Assembly (NCBI GenBank): GCA_002197525.1
Contig: NFUN01000056.1
Span: 1-35,442, forward strand
Length of the DNA: 35,442 bases
Source of the DNA: Acidobacteria subdivision 13 bacterium RH2 MAG17b
Lineage (GTDB): Bacteria; Acidobacteriota; Terriglobia; UBA7540
Direction of reading: 5' to 3'
In this document: positions 8,117 to 16,125 of the stretch, piece by piece
How the letters are laid out: each line of letters opens with the position of its first letter
How positions within the stretch are numbered: position 1 is the first letter of the stretch
Made by a program: the position numbers and the translations under genes
The notes under the pieces: generated by a model
Database searches by the model: none
What the model was told of the DNA's origin: nothing
The model's input: the letters and a program-made list of their open reading frames with translations, nothing else

Positions 8117-9505
8117 CTAAATCGTGATCTGTTGAAGATACGCAGCTACCTGTGCGTTCCAGCCAAGCTCGCGCGTGATCGTTTGCTGCAAGACTTCGGC
8201 GGGGTGCGGCTCTCCGTGCACAAGAAACGTTCTACCCGGCGGCGTCTTGAACTTGCGAAGCCATTGCATGATCTCTCCCGCGTCGGCGTGAGCGCTCAAG
8301 TTGTCCATCCTCTCGACGCGCGCCCGCACGGGGATCATCACTCCATGCATCTTCAGAGCTGCCGCTCCCGATAGCAGCGAGTGCCCGCGCGTCCCAGGCG
8401 CCTGGAAGCCAACCAAGAGCACTGTATTCCGGTGGTCCGGCAGGCAGCGGGCGAGATGATGCAACACACGGCCTCCGGTGGCCATGCCGCTCGCCGAGAG
8501 GATGATCATCGGGAAATGGGAGTCGTTCAAGCTCTTGGATTCATCCACCGTGCGGTCAAAATGCACGTCAGGCGGGCGAAACGGCTTCACTCCCTGCGAC
8601 TCAAGCGTTTCAAATCGCAGGTTGTGGTCTTCATGATGCTTGCGATAAAGATCCGTCACGTCAATGGCCATGGGGCTGTCAACGTGGACCGGCAAAGAGG
8701 GTATCCGGTTGCCCTGAATCAGCTCGCGGAAGATATAAAGCAGCTCCTGCGTCCTGCCCACCGCGAAAGCCGGAATCACGACGCTCCCGCCCTGCGCGGC
8801 CGTGCTTTCAACCAGCGAAATCAGGCGGGCGCGGAAGTCATCGCTTGGATGAAGCCGGTCTCCGTATGTTGATTCCACCAGAAGCAGGTCCGCGTCCTCA
8901 GGCGGCTGCGGCTCACGGATTACAAGCTGATGGCTGCGTCCGACATCGCCTGAGAAGACGATGCGGCGCTCCACTCCGTTCTCGCGTACCGTCACCTCAA
9001 TGTGGCGCGCGCCCAGGATGTGGCCGGCCCGGAAAAATCGCAGAGTGTAATGCGGGGAAAGCTCAAAAGGCTTCGACTCATCCACAGCCCGGAACAGAGC
9101 GAGCGAGTCTAGGGCGTCCTGGTAGGTGTAAAGCGGTAGGGCAGGCTTGTGTTTGCTGAAGCCTTTCTTGTTCGCGTAGAACGCGTCTTCTTCCTGAAGA
9201 TGACCGGAATCGGGCAGGAGCAGGTGGCACAAGTCCAAGGTGGCAGCAGTCGCGTAGATCGCGCCCTTAAATCCCTCCTTGATCAGCCGCGGGATATAAC
9301 CCGTGTGGTCAAGATGCGCGTGGGTGAGCACGAGCCATTGAATGCTCGCGAGTGGGACCGGGAAAGGGTTCCAGTTGCGCTGGCGCAGCTCTTTTTGCCC
9401 TTGAAAGAGTCCACAATCTATGAGCAGCCGCTCGCCGCCCGCCTCCAAAAGATACCGCGAGCCCGTCACCGTGCCCGCTGCGCCCAAAAAGGTTAGAGTC
9501 GCCAT
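8117..9505 (-). CDS. Metallo-beta-lactamase-fold beta-CASP nuclease
   Basis: This 462-residue member of the beta-CASP family (CPSF73/YsgA-like; RNA-processing nucleases) is probably cytoplasmic. The MBL core has HAHLDH (H62, H64, D66, H67) for two zinc ions, a further His in FFRAGHILGARHIE, and the metal-bridging Asp in VFSGDVGR. The inserted beta-CASP region has an acidic motif A (VESTYGDR), PAFAVGRTQELL, VDSPMA, and the C-terminal motif NLSAHADAGE followed by FLVHGE, where the RMMBL segment lies. Length is typical. Bacterial members are usually annotated as exonucleases, with RNA as the likely substrate. It is the first gene of a two-gene unit with the selenoprotein gene 11 bp downstream; a functional link is only suggested by that pairing. 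Confidence 0.92.
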   Translation of the reverse strand: MATLTFLGAAGTVTGSRYLLEAGGERLLIDCGLFQGQKELRQRNWNPFPVPLASIQWLVLTHAHLDHTGYIPRLIKEGFKGAIYATAATLDLCHLLLPDSGHLQEEDAFYANKKGFSKHKPALPLYTYQDALDSLALFRAVDESKPFELSPHYTLRFFRAGHILGARHIEVTVRENGVERRIVFSGDVGRSHQLVIREPQPPEDADLLLVESTYGDRLHPSDDFRARLISLVESTAAQGGSVVIPAFAVGRTQELLYIFRELIQGNRIPSLPVHVDSPMAIDVTDLYRKHHEDHNLRFETLESQGVKPFRPPDVHFDRTVDESKSLNDSHFPMIILSASGMATGGRVLHHLARCLPDHRNTVLLVGFQAPGTRGHSLLSGAAALKMHGVMIPVRARVERMDNLSAHADAGEIMQWLRKFKTPPGRTFLVHGEPHPAEVLQQTITRELGWNAQVAAYLQQITI

Positions 9506-9862
9506 CTAATCGTATGCCTCGAAGAAAGTGTATCGCCCCCCACACGGGGTAAACGCGTATCATCGCACAAACGCTGGTATGCACAAAGAAATACTACCGG
9601 GTTCAGGCAAGTAGCCAGTTTACGGCCTATTATACATAACGACATAAGTCGTCGACGCTCGAAGGCTGGTGCGCCGGTCTGCGACCGGCGGATTTCAGCG
9701 CTCATAGAGCGCCGCACCAGCAAATGGCCGTCGCCGACTTATGTCACTCTGTATAGTTTTGCCATCTGCGCACGCACTACTCTCCTCCGCTTCTCGCTCA
9801 GACACTTCAACCCCACAGGGGGAATACGATGTGAATAGGCTCTACCAGGAATGAACCATACT
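9506..9862. other. Non-coding divergent spacer between the nuclease gene and aroC
   Basis: No supported gene lies in this stretch. It contains the nested palindrome at 9641-9745, and the aroC promoter begins at 9863. I found no convincing promoter on the minus strand for the nuclease gene. Confidence 0.6.
9641..9745. repeat. Large nested palindromic element upstream of aroC
   Basis: Outer arms GACATAAGTCGTCGAC (9641-9656) and GTCGCCGACTTATGTC (9730-9745) are inverted complements with one mismatch. Inside them is a repeat bounded by GCTGGTGCG (9665-9673) and CGCACCAGC (9713-9721). That inner unit holds two hairpins, GCCGGTC-tgc-GACCGGC and GCGCT-cat-AGAGCGC. The inner unit matches the CTGGTGC...GCACCAG form of the dispersed family. 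The outer arms look like an additional boundary. Confidence 0.75.
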
Positions 9863-9891
9863 TTGACCTGCGTGGCGTGTTTCACTACAAT
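9863..9891 (+). promoter_or_regulatory. Sigma-70-type promoter for aroC
   Basis: TTGACC (9863-9868), a 17-base spacer and TACAAT (9886-9891) closely match the housekeeping consensus. The predicted start of transcription, about 9898, leaves a leader of roughly 28 bases before the aroC ATG. Confidence 0.7.
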
Positions 9892-9925
9892 GTAAGTTTT
9901 GTCCTCGGTTGGGTGGCGTAAGACT

Positions 9926-11101
9926 ATGCTGAAATTTCAAACGGCAGGCGAATCCCACGGCCAGGGTTTGGTGGCGATCATCTCCGGCATTCCGGCCGGC
10001 TTGCGCGTGGATTTTGACTACGTGAATCGCGATCTGAAGCGGCGCATGGGCGGCTACGGCCGGGGCGGGCGGATGAAGATTGAGTCTGACAGCGCGCAGT
10101 TCATCTCCGGCGTGCGTCACGGTGAAACCATCGGCTCGCCCATCGCGCTATTGATCGAAAACCGTGACTGGCCGAATTGGACGCAGGCGATGGCGGTCGA
10201 AGACCGGCCGGAGAGCCGCGCCAAGTACAAACCACTCTCTCCACCGCGGCCTGGCCACGCCGACCTGGCGGGGTGCCTGAAGTACAACTTTCGTGACGCG
10301 CGTTACGTGCTGGAGCGCGCGAGCGCCCGCGAAACCGCCGCGCGGGTTGGCGTGGGTTCGCTTGCCAAGCTATTCCTGCGGGAGTTCGGTATCGAGGTGG
10401 CGAGCCACGTGATCGCGCTGGGGCGTGTGTCTCTGCCGCCGGGCGAGGTTCCTTTTGACGCCGTCCTGGCGTTACGCGAAAGGGAAGAGATCCTTTTGAA
10501 CTGCGTCGATCCTGAGGTCGAAGAGCGTATGAAACAGGAAGTGGACCTCGCCACCGAAAACCGTGACACGGTGGGCGGCGTCTTCGAGGTGCGCGCGCGC
10601 GGAGTTCCGCCAGGGCTTGGCGCGTGCACTCAGTGGGACGAGCGGCTGGACGGCCACCTTGCGCAGGCGGTCATGTCCATTCAGGCCGTGAAGGGCGTGG
10701 AGGTTGGATTTGCCGCCGAAAACGCCGCCCATTTTGGCTCCGAGGTGCAGGATGAAATCAGCTACGATCGTGAGCAGAAGCGGTTCACGCGCCGCACCAA
10801 CCGGGCAGGTGGCATCGAGGGAGGCATGACGAATGGCGAGGAGATTTTCGTGCGTGGTCTTCTGAAGCCGATCTCAACCTTGCGCCGCCCCCTTGGCTCC
10901 GTGAGCTTTGAAACGCGGGAGCCGGTGAAGGCCGCCTATGAGCGGTCTGACGTGTGCGTGGTGCCGGCTGCGGGCGTGGTGGGCGAGGCAATGGTGGCGC
11001 TCATTTTGGCGCGCGCCATGCTTGAAAAGTTTGGTGGCGATTCAATGCAGGAAACACGCCGCAATTACGACGGATACCTCGAACAAGTACGCAATTTTTG
11101 A
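9926..11101 (+). CDS. aroC: Chorismate synthase
   Basis: This 391-residue cytoplasmic enzyme performs the last shikimate-pathway step, converting 5-enolpyruvylshikimate-3-phosphate to chorismate with reduced FMN. The N-terminal TAGESHGQGLVAIISGIPAG and the following RDLKRRMGGYGRGGRM segment are the first family signature. GSPIALLIENRD, the PGHADLAGCLKY region, RASARETAARVGVG and RAGGIEGGMTNGE are also characteristic. The ATG at 9926 gives the usual MLKFQTAGESHG start; an upstream TTG at 9899 would lie at the predicted transcription start and is rejected. The start has only a weak ribosome-binding site. It opens a plus-strand series with def, fmt and a LOG-family gene. Confidence 0.97.
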   Translation: MLKFQTAGESHGQGLVAIISGIPAGLRVDFDYVNRDLKRRMGGYGRGGRMKIESDSAQFISGVRHGETIGSPIALLIENRDWPNWTQAMAVEDRPESRAKYKPLSPPRPGHADLAGCLKYNFRDARYVLERASARETAARVGVGSLAKLFLREFGIEVASHVIALGRVSLPPGEVPFDAVLALREREEILLNCVDPEVEERMKQEVDLATENRDTVGGVFEVRARGVPPGLGACTQWDERLDGHLAQAVMSIQAVKGVEVGFAAENAAHFGSEVQDEISYDREQKRFTRRTNRAGGIEGGMTNGEEIFVRGLLKPISTLRRPLGSVSFETREPVKAAYERSDVCVVPAAGVVGEAMVALILARAMLEKFGGDSMQETRRNYDGYLEQVRNF

Positions 11102-11176
11102 AGGAATATTAGCCCGTGGTCAGGCGTCTGTCGCCCTGCTCACTGAGCATGAACAAAGAACCGCGCGCGATCCGCT

Positions 11177-11686
11177 ATGATCTATCCCATTACCAAATAT
11201 GGCCAGCCGGTGCTTGAGAAGGCCACGCAGCCCGTTGTCAGCTTCGACGCGGAGTTCGAAAAACTGGTGGCAGACATGTTTGAAACCATGTACGCCGCGC
11301 ACGGCGTCGGCCTCGCAGCGCCGCAGATCGGAATTTCAAAAAGCCTGTGCGTCATTGACATTACTTCCAACGAAGACCCGGCGGCAAAGTTGGTTTTGGC
11401 AAACCCCGTGATCCTCTCTACAGAAGGCAAGCAGACGGATGAGGAAGGCTGCCTGAGCCTGCCCAATTTCCGCTCTCCTACCTCGCGCCCACTCAAGGCC
11501 ACCGTCCGTGCGCAGAACATTAAGGGTGAGGAAATCACGCTCAGCAGAGAAGGTCTGCTGGCCCGCGCCTTCTGCCACGAGATCGACCACCTGAACGGCG
11601 TTCTCTTCATCCAGCACCTCAGCCTGCTGAAGCGGGATTCCATCCGCCGTAGAATCAGGAAAATGTCCAAGGCAGGCGACTGGTAG
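11177..11686 (+). CDS. def: Peptide deformylase
   Basis: This 169-residue metalloenzyme removes the formyl group from the N-terminal methionine of new proteins. All three family motifs are intact: GVGLAAPQIG (motif 1, residues 43-52), EEGCLSLP (motif 2, with metal ligand C92) and FCHEIDHLNG (motif 3, with ligands H134 and H138 and catalytic E135). Length is standard. It lies 75 bp after aroC and 167 bp before fmt. The def-fmt pairing is widely conserved, because Fmt adds the formyl group to initiator tRNA and Def removes it from the protein. Confidence 0.98.
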   Translation: MIYPITKYGQPVLEKATQPVVSFDAEFEKLVADMFETMYAAHGVGLAAPQIGISKSLCVIDITSNEDPAAKLVLANPVILSTEGKQTDEEGCLSLPNFRSPTSRPLKATVRAQNIKGEEITLSREGLLARAFCHEIDHLNGVLFIQHLSLLKRDSIRRRIRKMSKAGDW

Positions 11687-11756
11687 TTGCCCGGTTGTCC
11701 GTCACCCGTCGAAGCAGTGTCCTCTGGCCGCTGGCAACGGGTCAGTTTGGCGTAGA

Positions 11757-11773
11757 GGCGGCTTTACGCCGCC
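11757..11773. repeat. Short GC-rich hairpin between def and fmt
   Basis: GGCGGC and GCCGCC pair across the loop TTTAC. No T tract follows, so a terminator role is not supported. It looks like a minimal member of the genome's hairpin repeats. Confidence 0.4.
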
Positions 11774-11853
11774 ACTTGGAGAGGTAAACTCGCCGCACCC
11801 ACGAGCAGGTTAACAAACGGCGGCGGCGGACAACTCACAGCAGGCTACCCATC

Positions 11854-12798
11854 ATGAGGCTGATTTTCTGCGGCACGCCGCAATTCGCCGTTCCCACGCT
11901 CGAAGCGCTAATCGCCGCGGGCTTCGAGATCAGCCTAGCACTGACGAATCCCGATGAGCCGAGTGGGCGCGGCTATGCATTGAAATGGTCTCCGGTTAAA
12001 GAATTTGCCTTCAAGGCCGGACTGCGCGTGTTTCAACCCGCGCGCTTGAAAGACCCCTCAGTTCAGGCGGAGATTTCCTCCATTCAACCAGACGCCATTG
12101 TCGTGGTGGCCTACGGGCACATCATTCCTCCCTGGATGATCGAGATTCCGCGCTTCGGTTGCATCAACCTCCATGCTTCGCTGCTGCCGCGCTATCGCGG
12201 CGCAGCGCCGGTTGCCTGGGCGATTATCAATGGCGAGCGCGCCACCGGTGTGACGACGATGCAAATCGATCCTGGGCTTGATACCGGTGACATCTTGTTG
12301 CAAGAGGAAACGGAAATCCGCGACGAGGACACCACGGAGACGCTCTTTGAACGCCTCAGCGCGATGGGCGCCGGGTTGATGGTGGAAACGCTCCGCAAGC
12401 TTGAGCGCGGTGAGATTCAAGCCACGCGCCAGGATGAGCGGCTCGCAAGCTACGCGCCGATCCTGAAGAAAGAGGATGGCCAGATCGATTGGTTTCTGAC
12501 CGCAGAGGAGATTGCGCGGCGCGTGCGGGGACTGCGCCCCTGGCCCGTCGCTTACACGGCTTTTCGAGGGCGCACCCTGCGGCTCTGGGCTGCACGGCCG
12601 GTCGATCAACCGGAGGCGACGCGCCTTGAGCCGGGCGCACTGCATATAGATCAAGGCAGACTTGTCGCAGGTTGCGGCAGCGGAACCTGGCTGGAGTTGA
12701 TTGAGTTGCAGCTTGAAGGACGCAAACGGCTTTCTGCGCGTGATTTCTTGAATGGAGTTAGCTTGGCGGCGGGTGACCGGCTTGGAATTGAGGGATAG
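11854..12798 (+). CDS. fmt: Methionyl-tRNA formyltransferase
   Basis: This 314-residue enzyme formylates methionyl-initiator tRNA using 10-formyltetrahydrofolate. The N-terminal catalytic Rossmann domain begins MRLIFCGTPQFAVPTLEAL. It holds the catalytic Asn and His of INLHASLLPRYRGAAP (N105, H107) and the conserved Asp in IDPGLDTGDIL (D143). The C-terminal OB-like tRNA-binding domain covers about residues 205-310. Length is typical. The ATG at 11854 is chosen because it gives the standard N-terminus. Its stop codon is directly followed by the ATG of the LOG-family gene, so the two are cotranscribed. Confidence 0.98.
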   Translation: MRLIFCGTPQFAVPTLEALIAAGFEISLALTNPDEPSGRGYALKWSPVKEFAFKAGLRVFQPARLKDPSVQAEISSIQPDAIVVVAYGHIIPPWMIEIPRFGCINLHASLLPRYRGAAPVAWAIINGERATGVTTMQIDPGLDTGDILLQEETEIRDEDTTETLFERLSAMGAGLMVETLRKLERGEIQATRQDERLASYAPILKKEDGQIDWFLTAEEIARRVRGLRPWPVAYTAFRGRTLRLWAARPVDQPEATRLEPGALHIDQGRLVAGCGSGTWLELIELQLEGRKRLSARDFLNGVSLAAGDRLGIEG

Positions 12799-13377
12799 AT
12801 GGCAGAAACGCCTTTGAAGAAGACCGTGACCATCTTTGGCAGCTCTTTGCCAAGAGAGGGAAGCGCGATCTATGCGGATGCACTCCGCTTGGGACGCCGG
12901 CTCGCCCAATGTGGCTTCGCGATCTGCAATGGAGGCTACGGCGGGTTCATGGAAGCTACGGCGCGCGGCGCGCGGGAAGCCGACGGCCACACTGTAGGCG
13001 TCACGTGCTCGATCTGGCCTTCGCGCCCTAACCGGTGGATCATTGAAGAGCTTCGCACCGAATCATTTTCACGGCGCTTGATGGCGCTCATCGAGCGAGG
13101 TGATGCTTATGTGGTTTTGCCGGGTGGCACGGGAACGCTTGCGGAACTGGCGCTCGCCTGGGAGATGATGAACAAGGCGAGCCTTTCCCAATCGGTCGGC
13201 GGGCGCAAACCATTGCTCGTGATGAGCCCGTATTGGAAATCGGTGATCGCTTGCCTGGAGCAAGAAACGCACCTCGCCGCTTCCGGACCCGCAACGCCGC
13301 CCGCAGCCCTTGAGATGGTAGACCTGATTGACGATATGGACACTATCGCAGACATGCTCCTCGCGCGCCTGGCGTGA
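12799..13377 (+). CDS. LOG-family protein (TIGR00730-type nucleotide phosphoribohydrolase)
   Basis: This 192-residue protein of the LOG (LONELY GUY)/so-called lysine decarboxylase family has a Rossmann fold. Characterised members hydrolyse nucleoside 5'-monophosphates, releasing base and ribose 5-phosphate; some activate cytokinins. The signature PGGTGTLAE (108-116) is intact. The first glycine-rich motif reads NGGYGGFMEATARGA rather than the usual GGGxxGLM-type sequence. The conserved arginine region SRRLMALIERGDAYVVL precedes the signature. It starts at the base after the fmt stop and must be translated from the same mRNA. The older lysine decarboxylase name is not supported for this family. 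Confidence 0.88.
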   Translation: MAETPLKKTVTIFGSSLPREGSAIYADALRLGRRLAQCGFAICNGGYGGFMEATARGAREADGHTVGVTCSIWPSRPNRWIIEELRTESFSRRLMALIERGDAYVVLPGGTGTLAELALAWEMMNKASLSQSVGGRKPLLVMSPYWKSVIACLEQETHLAASGPATPPAALEMVDLIDDMDTIADMLLARLA

Positions 13378-13443
13378 AAGTGTTTCTGGGCGTCTTGATT
13401 CGGCAAACTTATGGTAAACAAATCAAGCTTTCGTTGCCCTCAG

Positions 13444-13502
13444 CCCTCTCCCACTTTTCAGGGGGAGAGGGTGTCGCGCGTAGCGGGACGGGTGAGGGGT
13501 TA
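13444..13502. repeat. C/G-rich hairpin repeat between convergent genes (copy 2)
   Basis: CCCTCTCCC pairs with GGGAGAGGG across a short loop, followed by a GCG-rich segment and GGGTGAGGGGTTAAC. This is the same order of parts as the copy at 7281-7335. It lies between the convergent ends of the LOG-family and DUF374 genes. Confidence 0.65.
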
Positions 13503-13586
13503 ACCGCCTTCATGCACAACCGGAAACACGCCGCGTAGCACTTGCTGAGGTCCGCAGACTGCATGGAGAGCGATTGCGCGAGTGGT

Positions 13587-14345
13587 TTATGACTGTTGGC
13601 CTTTCGGGGACGGGATGCCGCGCCGCCAGTCGTCGCCCTTCCGCTGAAGGCCTTCGAGCGCGAGTTGTACTTCCTGAAGCTTTGCCGCCTGTGCTAGCTC
13701 ATCCGCGCCGTGCGGTACGAAAATGGGGGGAGCGATGAAAAGGGCGGTTTGGCTGAAAGGCCTGGGAATCTGAAGCAGGTCCCAGCTTTTGCGAAAGACG
13801 TGCGAATGAAGTGGTTCGATGTGAAAGCAGAGAATTGCGGCGCCGGTGGCCCGGCCCAAAATTACCGAGCCTTGCTTGGCGATAAAGCGCGGCCCGCGCG
13901 GCCCGTCGATGGTGAAGGCCGCGTCGCGGCCATGCTTTAACTGGCGGATCATTTCCACTAGGGCGCGGCTTGCGCCTCGCGAGCTCGACCCGCGCGCTGC
14001 GCCATAGCCGTGTTTGGCAATGATGCGCGCGATGTATTCGCCGTCGAAGTTCTGGCTGGTCATCACCACGATGCCGCGCTTGCGCCAGAACCATGTGGCA
14101 GCGCAGATTTCGCGATGCCAAAAGGTGTATATCAGGCCTTTGCCGGCCTTCCGCGCCACTTCCCAATTTTCCCAACCATAAATTTCCCAGCGCAGGCTAA
14201 GGCCTATGCCGGCCGTCGCCAGATACCCTATCCATGTCGCGGTCGAGATTTGTATCCGTTCCCATCGCGTAAAGGTGCGAGGATTTCCGCTGAGGCCGGA
14301 CCCGGCTGGGGACGGGGAAGTTCCGGGAGTCTCACAGGCCATCAT
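13587..14345 (-). CDS. DUF374-type lysophospholipid acyltransferase-like protein
   Basis: This protein of about 250 residues belongs to the DUF374 group of the glycerolipid acyltransferase fold. Such proteins are often encoded near lipid A/Kdo genes and are presumed to act on envelope lipids. Visible family segments are FWHREICAATWFW (acyltransferase His), MTSQNFDGEYIARI, RGSSSRGASRALVEM and TIDGPRGPRFIAKQG. The N-terminus (about residues 20-50) is hydrophobic and probably membrane-associated. The start is the ATG at 14345 (or the ATG at 14342), since GGAGG lies eight bases upstream; a longer frame to 14405 lacks this support. It overlaps the end of the ETF-QO gene by 14 bases, implying coupling. 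Confidence 0.82.
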   Translation of the reverse strand: MMACETPGTSPSPAGSGLSGNPRTFTRWERIQISTATWIGYLATAGIGLSLRWEIYGWENWEVARKAGKGLIYTFWHREICAATWFWRKRGIVVMTSQNFDGEYIARIIAKHGYGAARGSSSRGASRALVEMIRQLKHGRDAAFTIDGPRGPRFIAKQGSVILGRATGAAILCFHIEPLHSHVFRKSWDLLQIPRPFSQTALFIAPPIFVPHGADELAQAAKLQEVQLALEGLQRKGDDWRRGIPSPKGQQS

Positions 14346-16020
14346 ACCGGGGTCCTCCGCCTCCTTCCGGGCAGACCCAGGTAATGATCTGATACGGATC
14401 TTCAATATCGCAAGTCTTGCAGTGCACGCAATTTGAAGGATTGAGTTTTAAGCGCTTGCCGGAGCCGTCCGCGTTGTCTTCCATCTCATAGACTGCGGCG
14501 GGGCAGAAATACTGGCACGGGTTGCCGTATTCCCGCACGCAGCGGTTGTTGCAGATGTCGTAGTCCGCGATTTTAAGGTGCGGAGGCTGATCTTCGTCAT
14601 GCTGCACTCCTGAATGAAAGACATCGGCGAGTTTGTCATATGTGAGCTGGCCGTCGGCTTTTAAGTTCGCGCGCGCGCGGCCGCCGACCTCCGGCAAGCG
14701 GCGCATGTGCTGGTAATCGGGGCCCGATTCGTAGCGAGCGTGAAGACCGCGCCCTCCTGTGACGAATTGCAGAGCGGCATGGAGAGCGCCACGGGCGAAT
14801 CCGCGATCGAAAGCCTGGTGGAAGTTCCTAACTTTCCACAGCTCTTCGCCCACCCAGCTCGCCTTCCACGCACGCTCGAAGCCGGCCAGTTGGCTCTTGG
14901 AATAATCCTGCTTTAGGAGTGCGTCCATGGTTGCCTCGGCGGCGAGCATACCGCTTTTCATAGCCAGGTGAATGCCCTTTAAGCGCTGGGCGTTCAGAAA
15001 ACCGGCGGAATCCCCGATAATCAGCGCGCCGTCCACGGCGGCTGAAGGAACCGAATAATATCCGCCCTCCGGGATTGTCTTGGCGCCGTACCGGAGCATC
15101 CGGCCACCCGCAAGCAATCCTCGCAGCCACGGATGGATTTTCCATTGTTGGAATGCCTCGTGCGGATCAAACCCTGGATTTTCGTAATTTAGGCCCACCA
15201 CCAAGCCGAGCGAAGGTTGCGTTTCCGAAGCCGCATAGATGAACCCTCCGCCGTATTGCGACGGTGGCAAGGGCCAGCCGGCGGTATGGAAAACTTGCCC
15301 TGCTTTCAGCCGCCCGGAAGGGATTTCCCATAACTCCTTGAGGCCCAGAGCATAGGATTGGGGGTTGCGCCCCTGGTCAAGGCATAGCCGGGAGACGATC
15401 TGCTTGGTCAGCGAACCACGGCTCCCTTCGGCAAAAATCGTAATTTTGGCCCGCAGGTCATAACCCGGCTGAAAATTCGGTTTGGGATTTCCTGCGCGGT
15501 CGATCCCTTTGTCTCCAACCCGGACTCCCGCCACGCGCTCACCCTCGTAAAGCACTTCGATTCCCGAAAATCCCGGAAACAGGCTGACGCCTGCTTGTTC
15601 GGTCTGTTCGCCCAACCACTTAACAAATTTGTTGAGCGAGATGATGGCGTTCCCGTGGTTGCGAAGGAAAGGAGGCGTGATGGGCAGTTTGATACGGCCC
15701 TGTTGCGTTAAGTAGAGGACGGCATCTTCCGAGACTGGCGTTTCGAGCGGTGCGCCGAGCGATCTAAAGTTCGGAATCAGTTCCTGTAGGGCTACAGGGT
15801 CCAGCAGGGCGCCGGAGAGGCAATGAGCGCCTAACTCTCCAGCTTTCTCCAAAACGAAAATGTTCTCCGTCTTAAGGTCAGGCTGTGAGGATGATGGCTG
15901 CGCGTGATCGTGGTGCGCCTGGTAGAGCTGCGCAAGCCGCAATGCGCAACTGAGGCCTGCCGGTCCAGCCCCAACAATCAGAACGTCCGTTTTCAGAGTT
16001 TCGCGTTCTGCTGAGTTCAT
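14332..16020 (-). CDS. Electron transfer flavoprotein-ubiquinone oxidoreductase
   Basis: This 562-residue membrane-associated flavoprotein passes electrons from electron transfer flavoprotein to quinone, linking fatty-acid and amino-acid oxidation to respiration. The FAD-binding motif VLIVGAGPAGLSCALRL is at the N-terminus, GAHCLSGALLDP follows, and a second FAD contact lies in LIIGDSAGFLNAQRLKGIH. The C-terminal [4Fe-4S] ferredoxin-like domain has C506 and the CVHCKTCD cysteines C531, C534 and C537, followed by CPEGGGGPRY. Length and motifs fit the family. No etfAB genes are in the window. It is the fifth gene of the tilS-to-DUF374 run. Confidence 0.96.
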   Translation of the reverse strand: MNSAERETLKTDVLIVGAGPAGLSCALRLAQLYQAHHDHAQPSSSQPDLKTENIFVLEKAGELGAHCLSGALLDPVALQELIPNFRSLGAPLETPVSEDAVLYLTQQGRIKLPITPPFLRNHGNAIISLNKFVKWLGEQTEQAGVSLFPGFSGIEVLYEGERVAGVRVGDKGIDRAGNPKPNFQPGYDLRAKITIFAEGSRGSLTKQIVSRLCLDQGRNPQSYALGLKELWEIPSGRLKAGQVFHTAGWPLPPSQYGGGFIYAASETQPSLGLVVGLNYENPGFDPHEAFQQWKIHPWLRGLLAGGRMLRYGAKTIPEGGYYSVPSAAVDGALIIGDSAGFLNAQRLKGIHLAMKSGMLAAEATMDALLKQDYSKSQLAGFERAWKASWVGEELWKVRNFHQAFDRGFARGALHAALQFVTGGRGLHARYESGPDYQHMRRLPEVGGRARANLKADGQLTYDKLADVFHSGVQHDEDQPPHLKIADYDICNNRCVREYGNPCQYFCPAAVYEMEDNADGSGKRLKLNPSNCVHCKTCDIEDPYQIITWVCPEGGGGPRYDGL

Positions 16021-16125
16021 GCAAGGTCAACCCTCGTCTTTCGTTTCAGGAAACTACAGGGGCGGGGGGGAGCCGGGACCCTGGCGTCCGGAGTTCCGGA
16101 AGAGGCACAAGAATCTCCAGGGTAA

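Noticed and set aside
9899-9925. Longer N-terminus for chorismate synthase from TTG 9899
   Set aside because: It starts at the predicted transcription start and adds nine residues not present before MLKFQTAGESHG in the family.
12799-13377. Lysine decarboxylase
   Set aside because: The PGGTGTLAE family was once named so, but characterised members are nucleotide phosphoribohydrolases and there is no PLP-decarboxylase motif.
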